A stretch of DNA of 35,573 nucleotides from Cyanobacteria bacterium M_DeepCast_100m_m1_067 (lineage in GTDB: Bacteria > Cyanobacteriota > Cyanobacteriia > PCC-6307 > Cyanobiaceae). Shown one piece after another: positions 1-9,552 of this stretch. The notes under the pieces were generated by a model. It was not told the DNA's origin. It did not search any database and saw nothing but the letters and a program-made list of their open reading frames with translations. The stretch lies in assembly GCA_016882385.1 (NCBI GenBank), contig VGQC01000005.1, positions 1 through 35,573 of the forward strand, in the 5' to 3' direction. Numbering within the stretch: position 1 is the first letter of the stretch; every line of letters starts with the position of its first letter. The translations under genes were made by a program, and so were the position numbers.

Positions 1-78
1 GCCAGCCGGGGCGCTTACGAGCCCGGCAGCGAGCCCTCCGACGACACCAGCCTGTTTGTGGCCAACTACAGCTACTAG
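1..78 (+). CDS. C-terminal fragment of a CDS entering from the left edge (…ASRGAYEPGSEPSDDTSLFVANYSY*)
   Basis: Frame 1 is open from base 1 to TAG at 76-78. It is too short to identify. Confidence 0.45.
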   Translation, partial: ASRGAYEPGSEPSDDTSLFVANYSY

Positions 79-95
79 CGGCAGCTACTAGCGGC
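70..95. repeat. Perfect 13-bp tandem duplication at a stop codon
   Basis: AGCTACTAGCGGC at 70-82 and again at 83-95. Confidence 0.95.
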
Positions 96-102
96 GACTG
101 AT

Positions 103-1056
103 TCAGCGGCTCATGGCCAGCATCTTTTCAATCGGCGCCAGGGCCTTGAGCCGTAGCTCCTCGTCCAGCACGATTTCTGGCGCCATGTCGTGCAGGCACT
201 GCCACACCTTCTCGAGGGTGTTGAGGCGCATGTAGGGGCAGGCGTTGCAGCTGCAGCCGTCGGCGCCGGGCACCTCAAAAAATTGCTTGTGCGGAAGCTT
301 CAGCCGCATCTGGTGCAGGATGCCGGGCTCGGTGAGCACGATGAAGCTGGTGGCGGGGCTGGCCTCGGCGCGGCGCAGCAGGGCGCTGGTGGAGCCGATG
401 AAATCGGCCAGGTCCAGCAGGTGCTGCTGGCATTCGGGGTGGGCCAGCACCTCGGCTTCCGGGTGCTCGAGCTTGAGCTGCAGCAGAGCCTGCTCGCTGA
501 AGGCCACGTGCACCTGGCAGCTGCCCGGCCAGAGGGTGAGTTCCCGGCCGCTCTGGGCCTGCACCCAGCGGCCGAGGTTCTCGTCGGGGGCGAACAGGAT
601 GGGCCGATCGGCGGGCAGCTGCTTCACCAGATCCACCGCATTGCTGCTGGTGCAGATCAGGTCGCTGTGGGCTTTCACCGCCGCCGAGCAGTTGATGTAG
701 CTCACGGCGATGTGGTCGGGATGGTCCGCACGGAAGCGGGCGAAGGCATCGGCTGGGCAGGTGTCGGCCAGGGAGCAGCCGGCTTCCAGATCCGGCAGCA
801 GCACCGTTTTGGAAGGATTGAGGATCTTGGCCGTTTCGGCCATGAAGTGCACGCCGCAGAACACGATCACATCGGCCTCGGTGGCGGCTGCTTTGCGGGA
901 GAGCTCCAGGGAATCACCGATGAAGTCGGCGATGTCCTGGATGGCGTCGTCCTGGTAGTAGTGCGCCAGGATGACGGCGTTGCGCTGGCGCTTGAGCTCG
1001 GCGATCGCTCCAGGCAGGTCGGCGACTGGAGTGTGCTGGATGGCGGCGAAAACCAA
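103..1056 (-). CDS. nadA: Quinolinate synthase A
   Basis: Protein has [48 protein letters not shown] and the C-terminal [13 protein letters not shown] cysteine motif. The start may be TTG at 1056; the ATG at 1113 would overlap the divergent gene. Confidence 0.95.
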   Translation of the reverse strand: MVFAAIQHTPVADLPGAIAELKRQRNAVILAHYYQDDAIQDIADFIGDSLELSRKAAATEADVIVFCGVHFMAETAKILNPSKTVLLPDLEAGCSLADTCPADAFARFRADHPDHIAVSYINCSAAVKAHSDLICTSSNAVDLVKQLPADRPILFAPDENLGRWVQAQSGRELTLWPGSCQVHVAFSEQALLQLKLEHPEAEVLAHPECQQHLLDLADFIGSTSALLRRAEASPATSFIVLTEPGILHQMRLKLPHKQFFEVPGADGCSCNACPYMRLNTLEKVWQCLHDMAPEIVLDEELRLKALAPIEKMLAMSR

Positions 1057-1103
1057 CCCGGGCCCCCAACTGGTGCAGGATGGCTTCAGCCTAGGCAGCG
1101 GAG

Positions 1104-1994
1104 ATGGCGGCACCCGGCGGGGGGAAAACGCTTCGCATCGCCATTGCCGGTGATCTGCACGGGGCCTGGGACCACACCGATCACGCCCTGCTGGCGCTGC
1201 TCGCTCCGGATGCCCTGCTGGTGGTGGGTGATCTCAGCGATGGCCAGCAGCGGATCCCGGCGCTGCTGCGGCAGCTGCCCCTGCCGGTGGCCTGCATCCT
1301 TGGCAACCACGACGCCGGCAAGGACTGCTCCGGCCGCACCCTGCAGCGCCAGATGGACCTGCTGGGCGACGTGCACTGCGGCTGGCGGCTGCGGGCCCTC
1401 AGCCCGCCGGGCCTGGCTGTGGTGGGGGGACGGCCTGGCACGGCCGGTGGTGGGTACAACCTCTCCCGGGCGGTGCAGGCGGCTTGTGGGCCGGTGAGCC
1501 TGCAGGAGTCGGCGGACCGGATCACGGCCGCCGCCACCGCCGCCCCCGCCGATTGGCCCCTGGTGCTCCTCGGCCACAGCGGCCCCTCCGGCCTCGGTAG
1601 CGACGCCGCCTCCCCCTGTGGCCGCGACTGGAAGCCCCCCGCCTGCGACTGGGGCGACCTCGACCTCTCCCTGGCGATCCAGCAGATCCGCCGCCGCCGG
1701 TCCGTCCCCCTGGTGGTGTTCGGTCACATGCACCACGCCCTGCGGCGGGGGCAGGGGGCGCGCCAGAGCTTCTGCCGCGATCGGGCCGGCACCGCCTACC
1801 TCAACACCGCCTGCGTGCCCCGCCATGGCACCGACGGCGCCGGTCAGGCCCTGCGCCACTTCAGCTGGGTGGAGCTGGTGGGGCAGGAGCTGCGCAGCGC
1901 CAGTCACCGCTGGTATGGCCTGGGCGGTGAGCTGCTGTACGAGGAACGGCTCTGGCAGGCCCCCAGCCAAGCCGCCCAGCTGGCACCGTGCTGA
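1104..1994 (+). CDS. Cyanobacterial metallophosphoesterase (TIGR04168-like)
   Basis: Calcineurin-like motifs: [44 protein letters not shown]. Confidence 0.85.
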   Translation: MAAPGGGKTLRIAIAGDLHGAWDHTDHALLALLAPDALLVVGDLSDGQQRIPALLRQLPLPVACILGNHDAGKDCSGRTLQRQMDLLGDVHCGWRLRALSPPGLAVVGGRPGTAGGGYNLSRAVQAACGPVSLQESADRITAAATAAPADWPLVLLGHSGPSGLGSDAASPCGRDWKPPACDWGDLDLSLAIQQIRRRRSVPLVVFGHMHHALRRGQGARQSFCRDRAGTAYLNTACVPRHGTDGAGQALRHFSWVELVGQELRSASHRWYGLGGELLYEERLWQAPSQAAQLAPC

Positions 1995-2009
1995 TCTTGC
2001 GCTGATCCC

Positions 2010-3080
2010 ATGCTGATCGTTGCCTGCATCAGCGCCCATGGCTTTGGCCATGGCTCCCGCACCGCCGCTGTGCTCACGGCCCTGCATGAGCGGCAACCCA
2101 GCTGGCGTCTGGTGCTGTCCACGGCGCTGCCCGAAACCTTTCTGCGCACAGCCCTCGGGCCGGTGCCGTTTGAACGTCGTCCCTGTCGCTGGGATGTGGG
2201 CGTGGTGCAGGCCGATGCCCTGGGCGCGGATCCGGAGGCCACCCTGGCTGCCCTGGCCGCTCTGGACACCCAGTTGCCCCAGCAGTGGGCTGCCGAGGAA
2301 GCCTGGCTGATGGACCAGGGACAGCCGCTGCTGGTGCTGGGTGATGTGCCGCCCGCCGCCGCCGAGCTGGCCCGGCGGCTGGGTGCCCCGCTGATCTGGT
2401 TGGCCAGCTTTGGCTGGGAGGTCATCTACGGCCCGATGGGGCCGGCGTTTCAAACCTGGGCCCGCCGCAGCCTGGAGGCCTACCGCCAGGGCGATCTGCT
2501 GCTGCGCTGTCCCCTGGCCATGCCGATGGACTGGAGGATCCCTGAGGTGGAGGTCGGGCTGACGGCCGGCCAGCCCCGGCTCGACCCTGCGGCCCTGGCT
2601 CAGCAGTTGGGCCTGCCGCCGGAGCGAGAGCGTTGCGTGTTGATCAGCTTCGGTGGGTTGGGCCTGAACCTGGCTCCGCAGCTTCTGGGTCGCTGGCCCG
2701 ACCATGTGTTCATCACCTCCGATCCGCCGCTGGCTGAGGCCCCCAATGCCCGGCTGTTGCCCCCAGGCGTGCGGCCCCTGGAGGTGATGGGGCTGTGCGG
2801 GCGGCTGCTCACCAAACCGGGCTACAGCTCCTTTTGCGAAGCCCTGAGTGCTGGCGTGGGGGTGCACCTCGTGCACCGAGACGGCTTTGCCGAGGCCCCG
2901 GTGCTCGAGGCAGCCCTGGTGCGCCATGGCTGGCACCGTTTGCTCAGTCAGGAGCAGGCCCGCAGCGGCGACTGGCAACTGGATCAGCCCTTGTTGCCGC
3001 CCCAGGAAGCCCCCTTGGCTGCCGATGGCAACGTTCAGGCGGCCCAAGCCATCGAGAGGTTTGTTGATCAGAGATTCTGA
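2010..3080 (+). CDS. Glycosyltransferase-like protein (GT-B / MurG-like fold)
   Basis: N-terminal ACISAHGFGHGSR, FGGLG, and C-terminal LLTKPGYSSFCEALSAGVGVHLV (GT-B donor-site-like). Confidence 0.6.
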   Translation: MLIVACISAHGFGHGSRTAAVLTALHERQPSWRLVLSTALPETFLRTALGPVPFERRPCRWDVGVVQADALGADPEATLAALAALDTQLPQQWAAEEAWLMDQGQPLLVLGDVPPAAAELARRLGAPLIWLASFGWEVIYGPMGPAFQTWARRSLEAYRQGDLLLRCPLAMPMDWRIPEVEVGLTAGQPRLDPAALAQQLGLPPERERCVLISFGGLGLNLAPQLLGRWPDHVFITSDPPLAEAPNARLLPPGVRPLEVMGLCGRLLTKPGYSSFCEALSAGVGVHLVHRDGFAEAPVLEAALVRHGWHRLLSQEQARSGDWQLDQPLLPPQEAPLAADGNVQAAQAIERFVDQRF

Positions 3081-3114
3081 GCGGCCCAGCGCTTCCCTGG
3101 TGCCAACGATCAGG

Positions 3115-3211
3115 TGTGATTTCAGTTGTGATTTCGACGACAAAGGTTTGGCGCAGTCTGTGATCTGAACCGTTCACTGTGATTGTTGACACCAATGGAC
3201 ACTTGTGTGAT
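3115..3211 (+). promoter_or_regulatory. Cluster of five TGTGAT motifs in an AT-richer intergenic region upstream of the muramidase
   Basis: TGTGAT begins at 3115, 3127, 3159, 3178 and 3206. The function is inferred only. Confidence 0.4.
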
Positions 3212-3339
3212 TGGCACTAATGTTCTCGATTTGGCGAGATTGAGTAGTCAAATTGTCACCAACAAATATTCAATTCGTTTTCGAATCGTTTTTAGTTCTG
3301 GCCGCCTGGTGGCGGTTTTGCCGTCTGATTCGCTCCGGT

Positions 3340-4107
3340 ATGACCCTGCCTCGCTCCAGTTCCCGTCCAGCTCGCTCTGTTCAGCTCGGTTTGGCCGGGC
3401 TGGCCCTGCTGGCCCTCGTTGCTCCTGGTGCTCAGGCCGCTGACGATCAGGCCGCTGCAGCGCTGATTCAGGCCCATCCCCACACGGCGATGGCGTTGCC
3501 CCTGCCGCCGCCGCCACCGCGCATCTTCGCGATCACGCCCGAGCGCCGGGCGTTGCTCAACACCATTCGCTACGCCGAGGGCACCTGGGCCAATGGCGAG
3601 GATGTTGGCTACCGCATCATGTTTGGTGGCGGCCTGATGCCGTCACTCGAGCGCCACCCCGACCGGGTGGTGCGCACCGCCCGGTACGCCAGTGCGGCTG
3701 CGGGCGCCTACCAGTTCATGCCCTTCACCTGGAGCATGGTCTCCCGCTCCCTGGGCTTTGCCGAGTTCGGGCCCCAGGTGCAGGACCAGGGCGCCATCTT
3801 CCTGATCCAGCGGCGCGGGGCCCTGGCCCTGGCGGATCAGGGTCTGTTCACGCCCCTGCTGGCCGCCAAACTGGCGCCCGAGTGGGCCAGCTTCCCCACC
3901 CTCGCCGGCCGCAGCTATTACGGCCAACCCGTCAAGCGCTTCCACGACCTCAAGCGCTTCTACGACGACAACCTGGCTCGCCTGCGTGGCCAGCTCACGG
4001 TTGCTACTGAGCCGCCGAAACCGGCCTGCACCCCGGCCACCTCGCTGCGCTGTCAGCTCGAAAACCTTGAGCGCCTCGGCCCCAAAAGCCGCACCAGCTC
4101 ACTCTGA
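3340..4107 (+). CDS. Secreted lysozyme-like muramidase / glycoside hydrolase (GH24/GH104-like)
   Basis: From ATG at 3340 there is a signal peptide (MTLPRSSSRPARSVQLGLAGLALLALVAPGAQA), then LLNTIRYAEGT and AAGAYQFMPFTW. The ORF track start (3253) is longer. Confidence 0.8.
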   Translation: MTLPRSSSRPARSVQLGLAGLALLALVAPGAQAADDQAAAALIQAHPHTAMALPLPPPPPRIFAITPERRALLNTIRYAEGTWANGEDVGYRIMFGGGLMPSLERHPDRVVRTARYASAAAGAYQFMPFTWSMVSRSLGFAEFGPQVQDQGAIFLIQRRGALALADQGLFTPLLAAKLAPEWASFPTLAGRSYYGQPVKRFHDLKRFYDDNLARLRGQLTVATEPPKPACTPATSLRCQLENLERLGPKSRTSSL

Positions 4108-4914
4108 GTCGCGCAAGCGCGCTTTGCCCACGGTGGCTCCCGCGATCAGATAGGCGCCCAGGGATGCCCCCAGGAAGGCGAGGGTGTTGCGGGCCACCGG
4201 CAGCAGGTCGCTGGTGCGCGTCACGATCGGGCCCAGCCCAAGGGCGCCAAACAGGATCAGCCACAGGGGCGAGAGCAGCAGCACCCAGGCCCACTCCACC
4301 TTGCGCCCCTCCTTGCGGGGGTAGGCGGCGAAGCCCACCACCAGGCCCCCCAGCACCGAGGTCGCCAGGGTGAGCAGCCACTGCTCCCGAGGCAGGCCGG
4401 GCACCACCTGGCAGCCGCCCTGCTCCAGGCAGATTTCCACCGCCGTCAGGGCGTCCACGATCGCCGCATCCTGGCCGTTGTCGCGCACGTAGTACTGATT
4501 GCCATAGCGGGTTTGCAGCTCCACCCAGTAGGTGCGCGGCATGAGCGCAAACAGGGCATCGCCCACGTTGAAATTCAGCAGGTTTCCGCCGCGCTCATCG
4601 GCCACCAGCAGCAGGCTGCGCTCATCGAGATCCCAGAAGCTTTTCACCGCCTGGCCGGGGGTGCGGTCGTACTGGGTCAGCACCCGCAGCTTCCAGCCGG
4701 TGTTGGCCTCGAAGCGGTTGAGGTTGTCCTCCAGGCTGGTGCGCTGGCCATCGGTGAGGGCTTTGGCCAGGTCGATCACCGGGGTGGGGTGGTCGGGCAA
4801 CAGGTCGGGGTTGTCGTAGGCCAGGGCCGGCGCGATCCCCACGCCGAGCCAGCAGGTCAACACCAGCAACAGCGAGGCCAGGGCCGTTGTCACGGCAGTC
4901 CGAACGCGACCCAT
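4099..4914 (-). CDS. TPM-domain protein, Psb32-like
   Basis: Signal peptide, then TPM-domain-like NPDLLPDHPTPVIDLAKALTDGQRTSLEDNLNRFEANTGWKLRVLTQ and two C-terminal TM segments; resembles the cyanobacterial Psb32 family. Confidence 0.8.
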   Translation of the reverse strand: MGRVRTAVTTALASLLLVLTCWLGVGIAPALAYDNPDLLPDHPTPVIDLAKALTDGQRTSLEDNLNRFEANTGWKLRVLTQYDRTPGQAVKSFWDLDERSLLLVADERGGNLLNFNVGDALFALMPRTYWVELQTRYGNQYYVRDNGQDAAIVDALTAVEICLEQGGCQVVPGLPREQWLLTLATSVLGGLVVGFAAYPRKEGRKVEWAWVLLLSPLWLILFGALGLGPIVTRTSDLLPVARNTLAFLGASLGAYLIAGATVGKARLRDSE

Positions 4915-4961
4915 CCACCGGCCTCAGGGAAGATGCATTCTCTCTGAGCAGGCGCCCGAGC

Positions 4962-6155
4962 GTGAATCCGAGCCCGAGCGGTGCCGTGCCCACCTGGCTG
5001 CTGCAGCGCCTGGAGGCCGCCGGCGGAGCGGTGCCCTTCCGCACCTACATGGAGTGGGTGTTGCACGATCCGTTGCACGGCGCCTACGGGGCCGGCCGGC
5101 TGCACATCGGTCCGGCGGGCGACTTCGCCACGGCCCCCTCCCTGGGTCCTGATTTCGCGGCCCTGCTGGCTCCCCAGCTCGCCGACTGGCTCACCCCCCT
5201 GGCAGCGGCCGGCCCAGGCCCCCTGGCCCTGGTGGAAACGGGTCCGGGCGAAGGCCACCTGGCCCTGCAGCTGGCCGAGGCCCTGGCCGCCGGTTGGCCC
5301 GAGCTGGCGGAGCGTCTCGAGCTGGTGCTGGTGGAGCCCAATGCCGGCATGGCCGCGCGCCAGCGCCAGCTCCTGGCCGACTGCCCCTTGCCCTGCCGCT
5401 GGGTCAGCTTCGCGGCGTTGGCGGCTGCTCCCGTGCGCGGCGTGATGCTGGCCCACGAGGTGCTCGATGCCCTGGCGGTGGAGCGGATCACCTGGGACGG
5501 GGCGCTCTGGCGCCAGCAGGTGGTGGCCTTGCACGAGGATCCAGCTGCCGGGCTCTCGCTACGGCTGGAGCCGGGCGAGCCCCTGGAGCCTGCAGCGGCA
5601 GCCCAACTCGAAGCCCTGGGGCTGCTGCCCCCCTCCCCCCAGCGCCCGCCCGGCTGGTGCAGCGAGCTCCATCCGGGCCTGGCCCCCTGGCTGGAGGCTG
5701 CGGCGATGGCCCTGGCCGCTGGCCAGCTGCTGGTGATCGACTACGCCCTGGAGGCCTGGCGCTACTACGCCCCCCAGCGCTCTGGCGGCACCCTGATGGC
5801 CTACCGCGGCCAGCAGGCCAGCGACGATCCACTGGCGGATCCGGGCACCTGGGATCTCACGTCCCATCTCTGCATCGAGAGCGTGAACGCGGCGGCTGCC
5901 TCCGGCGGCTGGGAGCTGCTCGGCCAGGCGCGCCAAGGGGAGGCCCTGCTGGCTCTGGGTCTGGCGGAACGCCTGCATGGCCTGCAGCAGGGCAGCGCCA
6001 GCGAGCTCGCCACCCTGCTGGCTCGGCGTGAGGCCCTGCTGCGGCTGGTGGATCCGCGGGCCCTGGGTGAATTCCGCTGGCTGGCCTATGGGCGCGCCGT
6101 GCCCCTGGAGCCCCCCCGCTTCAGCCGGGAGCCTGGGCTGTCAGCCACTGGCTGA
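4962..6155 (+). CDS. SAM-dependent methyltransferase, MidA/NDUFAF7 (DUF185) family
   Basis: FRTYMEWVLHDPLHGAYG, GDFATAPSLGPDFAALLA, LVETGPGEGHLALQLAEAL, VMLAHEVLDALAVERI. GTG start at 4962 is likely; the ORF track begins at 4887. Confidence 0.85.
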   Translation: MNPSPSGAVPTWLLQRLEAAGGAVPFRTYMEWVLHDPLHGAYGAGRLHIGPAGDFATAPSLGPDFAALLAPQLADWLTPLAAAGPGPLALVETGPGEGHLALQLAEALAAGWPELAERLELVLVEPNAGMAARQRQLLADCPLPCRWVSFAALAAAPVRGVMLAHEVLDALAVERITWDGALWRQQVVALHEDPAAGLSLRLEPGEPLEPAAAAQLEALGLLPPSPQRPPGWCSELHPGLAPWLEAAAMALAAGQLLVIDYALEAWRYYAPQRSGGTLMAYRGQQASDDPLADPGTWDLTSHLCIESVNAAAASGGWELLGQARQGEALLALGLAERLHGLQQGSASELATLLARREALLRLVDPRALGEFRWLAYGRAVPLEPPRFSREPGLSATG

Positions 6156-6813
6156 GGGGCTTGGCTGGCTGGCTGGGGCTGCTGGTGATCTCAAGGATCT
6201 GGCCGATCGCGGCCGGGGTGCTGAGCGCATCCAGGCACACCCGGGCCACCAGCCGGCGGGGAATGCTGTTGCTCTCCTGCTGGTCGGGCCCGCTGAACAC
6301 CACCCCTTCGCGCTCGCTGCGGCTGTCGTCTTCGCTGAGGCCGCCGGGTCGCACCACGGTCCAGTCGAGGCCGCTCTGCTCGAGCCAGCGCTCGCCCAGC
6401 CGCTTCCACACCAGGATCAGGCCGAAGAGATTCAGCGGATGCTGCCAGCGGCCGGCGCAGAGGGAGCTCACCAGCACCACCCGCTTCAGCCCCACCGCCT
6501 GGCAGGCGCTGATCTGGTCGCGCACGCCAAAGGCATCCACCTGCAGTGGGCCGGCCAGATTCACCGACGGGCGGGCGCCCGTGGCGATCACCAGGGCCTC
6601 ACAACCCGTCAGGGCAGCATGCAGCGCCTCGGTGGCGCCGAGATCCAGCCGCCGCAGCTCGAGTCGCCTCTGCTGCTCCGCCTCGGCCAGAGCCGGCGGC
6701 AGCACCGAGCCGGGCCGCACGATGGCCCGCACCGCCAAGCCCTGCCGCAGGGCCTCATCCACCACCCGCCAGCCGGTCTTGCCGGATGCTCCCGTTACCG
6801 CCACCAGGCCCAT
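6121..6813 (-). CDS. NAD(P)-binding SDR / NmrA-like protein
   Basis: MGLVAVTGASGKTGWRVVDEALRQG Rossmann motif; LDWTVVRPGGL. Confidence 0.8.
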   Translation of the reverse strand: MGLVAVTGASGKTGWRVVDEALRQGLAVRAIVRPGSVLPPALAEAEQQRRLELRRLDLGATEALHAALTGCEALVIATGARPSVNLAGPLQVDAFGVRDQISACQAVGLKRVVLVSSLCAGRWQHPLNLFGLILVWKRLGERWLEQSGLDWTVVRPGGLSEDDSRSEREGVVFSGPDQQESNSIPRRLVARVCLDALSTPAAIGQILEITSSPSQPAKPLSQWLTAQAPG

Positions 6814-6898
6814 TGCTGCTGCTGATTCACGCCAGCTCCATGTTGCTTGCCTCGGGGCTGCAGTTGGCTGACTACGGTGAATCCATCAGCAATGCAGT

Positions 6899-7888
6899 GT
6901 GGCGGGGCCCATCCTTCAGGCCCGGGGGCTGAGCAAGACCTACCGGATCAGCGAGAAGCAGCCCGGGCTGGCCGGCACCCTGCGGCATCTGGTGCGGCGG
7001 CGCCATCGGGATGTTGTGGCGGTGGATCGGATCAGTTTTGCGATCGAGCCCGGCGAGATCGTCGGTTTCCTCGGGCCCAATGGCGCCGGCAAGACCACCA
7101 CCCTCAAGATGCTCACCGGCCTGATTCACCCCAGCGGTGGTGCGCTGCAGGTGGCGGGCTACGAGCCCTGGCGGCGCCAGGCGGCCTTCCTGCGCCAGAT
7201 CACCCTGGTGATGGGCAACCGTCAGCAGCTGATCTGGGATCTGCCGGCCCTCGATTCGCTGCGGGTGAATGCGGCGGTGTACGGCATCGCCGAGCCCGAG
7301 GCGCGGCGGCGGATCGGCGAGCTGGCCGAGATGCTCGAGCTGGGGGCCGAGCTGCAGCGCCCCTTGCGCAAGCTCTCGCTCGGCCAGCGCATGAAGGCCG
7401 AGCTGCTGGCGGCCCTGCTGCACCGGCCTTCAGTGCTGTTTCTCGATGAGCCCACCCTGGGGCTGGATGTGAATGCCCAGGCCCGGGTGCGCGACTTCCT
7501 GGCCGACTACAACCGCCGCACCGGCGCCACGGTGCTGCTCACCAGCCATTACATGGGTGACATCACCGCCCTCTGCCCGCGGGTGCTGCTGATCCACCAG
7601 GGCCAGCTGTTCCACGATGGCTCCCTCGCCGACCTCACCCAGCGGCTGGCCCCCTGCCGCCAGGTGCGGCTGGAGCTGGCCGACCTCCATCCCGCCGAGG
7701 CCTTCGCCGGTTTCGGTGTGATTGAGGCGCACCAGGGCCACCAGGTGCGGCTGCTGGTGCCGCGCGCGCAGCTCACCGAGCGGGTGGCGGTGCTGCTGGA
7801 GCGCTTTGCGGTGGTGGATCTGGAGGTGAGCGATCCACCGATCGAGGAGCTGATCGGTGGCTTGTTTCGCCAGCGGGGTCAGCCGTGA
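6899..7888 (+). CDS. ABC transporter ATP-binding protein (ABC-2 type)
   Basis: Walker A GPNGAGKTTTLK, signature LSLGQRMKAELLAALLHRP, Walker B VLFLDEPTLGLD. GTG start. Confidence 0.95.
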   Translation: MAGPILQARGLSKTYRISEKQPGLAGTLRHLVRRRHRDVVAVDRISFAIEPGEIVGFLGPNGAGKTTTLKMLTGLIHPSGGALQVAGYEPWRRQAAFLRQITLVMGNRQQLIWDLPALDSLRVNAAVYGIAEPEARRRIGELAEMLELGAELQRPLRKLSLGQRMKAELLAALLHRPSVLFLDEPTLGLDVNAQARVRDFLADYNRRTGATVLLTSHYMGDITALCPRVLLIHQGQLFHDGSLADLTQRLAPCRQVRLELADLHPAEAFAGFGVIEAHQGHQVRLLVPRAQLTERVAVLLERFAVVDLEVSDPPIEELIGGLFRQRGQP

Positions 7889-8673
7889 GCTGGGCCTGGC
7901 GGGTGGCGCGGGCGCTGCTGGGCAGCCAGTACGCGCTGATGCTCGAGTACCGGGCCGAAATCGCGCTCTGGGCCCTCTCGGGCGTACTGCCGCTGATCAT
8001 GCTGGGCGTGTGGAGCGGCTCGGGTGCCGGGGCTGCCGCCGGCCTGTCGCCCCAGCAGCTCAGCCACTACTTTCTGGCGGCGTTTGTGGTGCGCCAGTTC
8101 ACGGTGGTGTGGCTGATCCACGTGTTTGAGGAGGATGCCCTGCAGGGCCGGCTGTCGCCCTTCCTGCTCCAGCCCCTGGCGCCCCTGTGGCGCTACCTGG
8201 CGGCCCACCTCAGCGAGCAGGCCACACGGGTGCCGTTTGTGCTGCTGATGCTGGGGGTGGTGGGGCTGGCGGCGCCGGGGGTGCTGTGGTGGCCCTCGCC
8301 GGGTGAGCTGGTGCTGGGCCTGCTGGCGATCCTGGCGGCCTTCCTGCTGCGCTTTCTGCTCCAGATCCTGGTCACCACCCTGTGCTTCTGGAGCGAGCGG
8401 GCGGCGGCGCTGGATCGGCTGCTGCTGATTCCCTACCTGTTTCTCTCCGGTCTGGTGGCGCCGCTCGACACCTTTCCGCCGGCGGTGCGGCGCCTGGCCC
8501 TGGCCACGCCCTTTCCCTGGATGGTGGATTTCCCGGCCCGGCTGCTGGCCGGTGAGCCTGTGAATGTGGCGCTGGGATTCGGCGCCATCGCCGCCTGGTG
8601 TCTGCTGCTGTGGCCGATTGCTCACGTGCTGTGGCGGGCTGGTCTGCGCCGCTACTCGGCGATGGGGGCCTGA
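7885..8673 (+). CDS. ABC-2 family transporter permease
   Basis: Six-TM hydrophobic protein overlapping the ATPase stop by 4 nt. Confidence 0.85.
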   Translation: MSWAWRVARALLGSQYALMLEYRAEIALWALSGVLPLIMLGVWSGSGAGAAAGLSPQQLSHYFLAAFVVRQFTVVWLIHVFEEDALQGRLSPFLLQPLAPLWRYLAAHLSEQATRVPFVLLMLGVVGLAAPGVLWWPSPGELVLGLLAILAAFLLRFLLQILVTTLCFWSERAAALDRLLLIPYLFLSGLVAPLDTFPPAVRRLALATPFPWMVDFPARLLAGEPVNVALGFGAIAAWCLLLWPIAHVLWRAGLRRYSAMGA

Positions 8674-8676
8674 GCG

Positions 8677-9504
8677 ATGGAGCGCCCGCTGATCCGAGAC
8701 ATCCGCTGCTACTGGCGCAGCCTGCGCTGCTTCTGGGGCACCTCGTTGGCGGCGGAGCTGGAGTATCCGCTCAACGCGGCGATCGAATTCGTGTCGGTGC
8801 TGGGCAACCTGGCCGGCAGCCTGTTCGTGCTGCAGCTGCTGTTTGCCGGTGGCCCCAGCCTGGGCGGCTGGAGCTGGAGCGGCGCCCTGGTGGTGCTCGG
8901 GCTCTACACCCTGCTCGATGGCTTCACCACCTGCGTGCTCCAGCCCAACCTCAGCCGCATCGTCAGCCACGTGCAAACCGGCACCCTGGATTACGTGCTG
9001 CTCAAACCGATCGACAGCCAGTTCTGGCTCTCGGCGCGCACGGTGTCGCCCTGGGGGCTGCCGGCGATCGCGGCGGGGCTGGGGTTGATCGGCTGGGCCC
9101 TGGCTCAGGGCGGCCCCGAGGCTGCAGCTGGCCTGCGCTCGCCCGGGGCCGTGCTGCTGCCCCTGGCGCTGCTGCTGGCTGCTCTGGTGATCCTCTACAG
9201 CCTCTGGTTTGTGCTGGCGGCCCTGAGCATCTGGTTTGTGAAGGTGTGGAATGCCACCGAAGTGCTGCGCTACACGCTGGTGGCCGGTCGCTATCCGGTG
9301 AGCGCCTATCCGCCGGCGCTGCGGCTGCTGTTCACCTTCGTGCTGCCCGTGGCCTTTCTCACCACCGTGCCGGCCGAGGCGCTCTTGGGCCGGGGCTCGG
9401 CGCTGTGGGCGATCGGCTCGCTGCTGGTGGCGGCGCTGTGCCTGGCTGGTAGCCGGCTGCTGTGGCGCTTCGCCCAGCGCTCCTACACCTCGGCATCGAG
9501 CTAG
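8677..9504 (+). CDS. ABC-2 family transporter permease (second)
   Basis: Paralogue-like membrane protein 3 nt downstream of the first permease; DYVLLKPIDSQFWLS. Confidence 0.85.
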   Translation: MERPLIRDIRCYWRSLRCFWGTSLAAELEYPLNAAIEFVSVLGNLAGSLFVLQLLFAGGPSLGGWSWSGALVVLGLYTLLDGFTTCVLQPNLSRIVSHVQTGTLDYVLLKPIDSQFWLSARTVSPWGLPAIAAGLGLIGWALAQGGPEAAAGLRSPGAVLLPLALLLAALVILYSLWFVLAALSIWFVKVWNATEVLRYTLVAGRYPVSAYPPALRLLFTFVLPVAFLTTVPAEALLGRGSALWAIGSLLVAALCLAGSRLLWRFAQRSYTSASS

Positions 9505-9552
9505 GGCGCGCCATCATCCGCCCACCCCTTTCGTCTCCTCTGCGGCATCTCC

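Noticed and set aside
190-1497. 435-aa plus-strand ORF
   Set aside because: Antisense to nadA with low-complexity Gly/Ala/His composition; spurious.
1086-3143. 685-aa minus-strand ORF
   Set aside because: Antisense to the metallophosphoesterase and glycosyltransferase-like genes. Its Gly/Gln/His/Pro-rich composition is typical of high-GC antisense frames, with no recognisable domain.
3178-3215. Possible CCAAT…ATTGG hairpin in the TGTGAT region
   Set aside because: Only about 5 bp of stem with a long loop; not distinguishable from chance.
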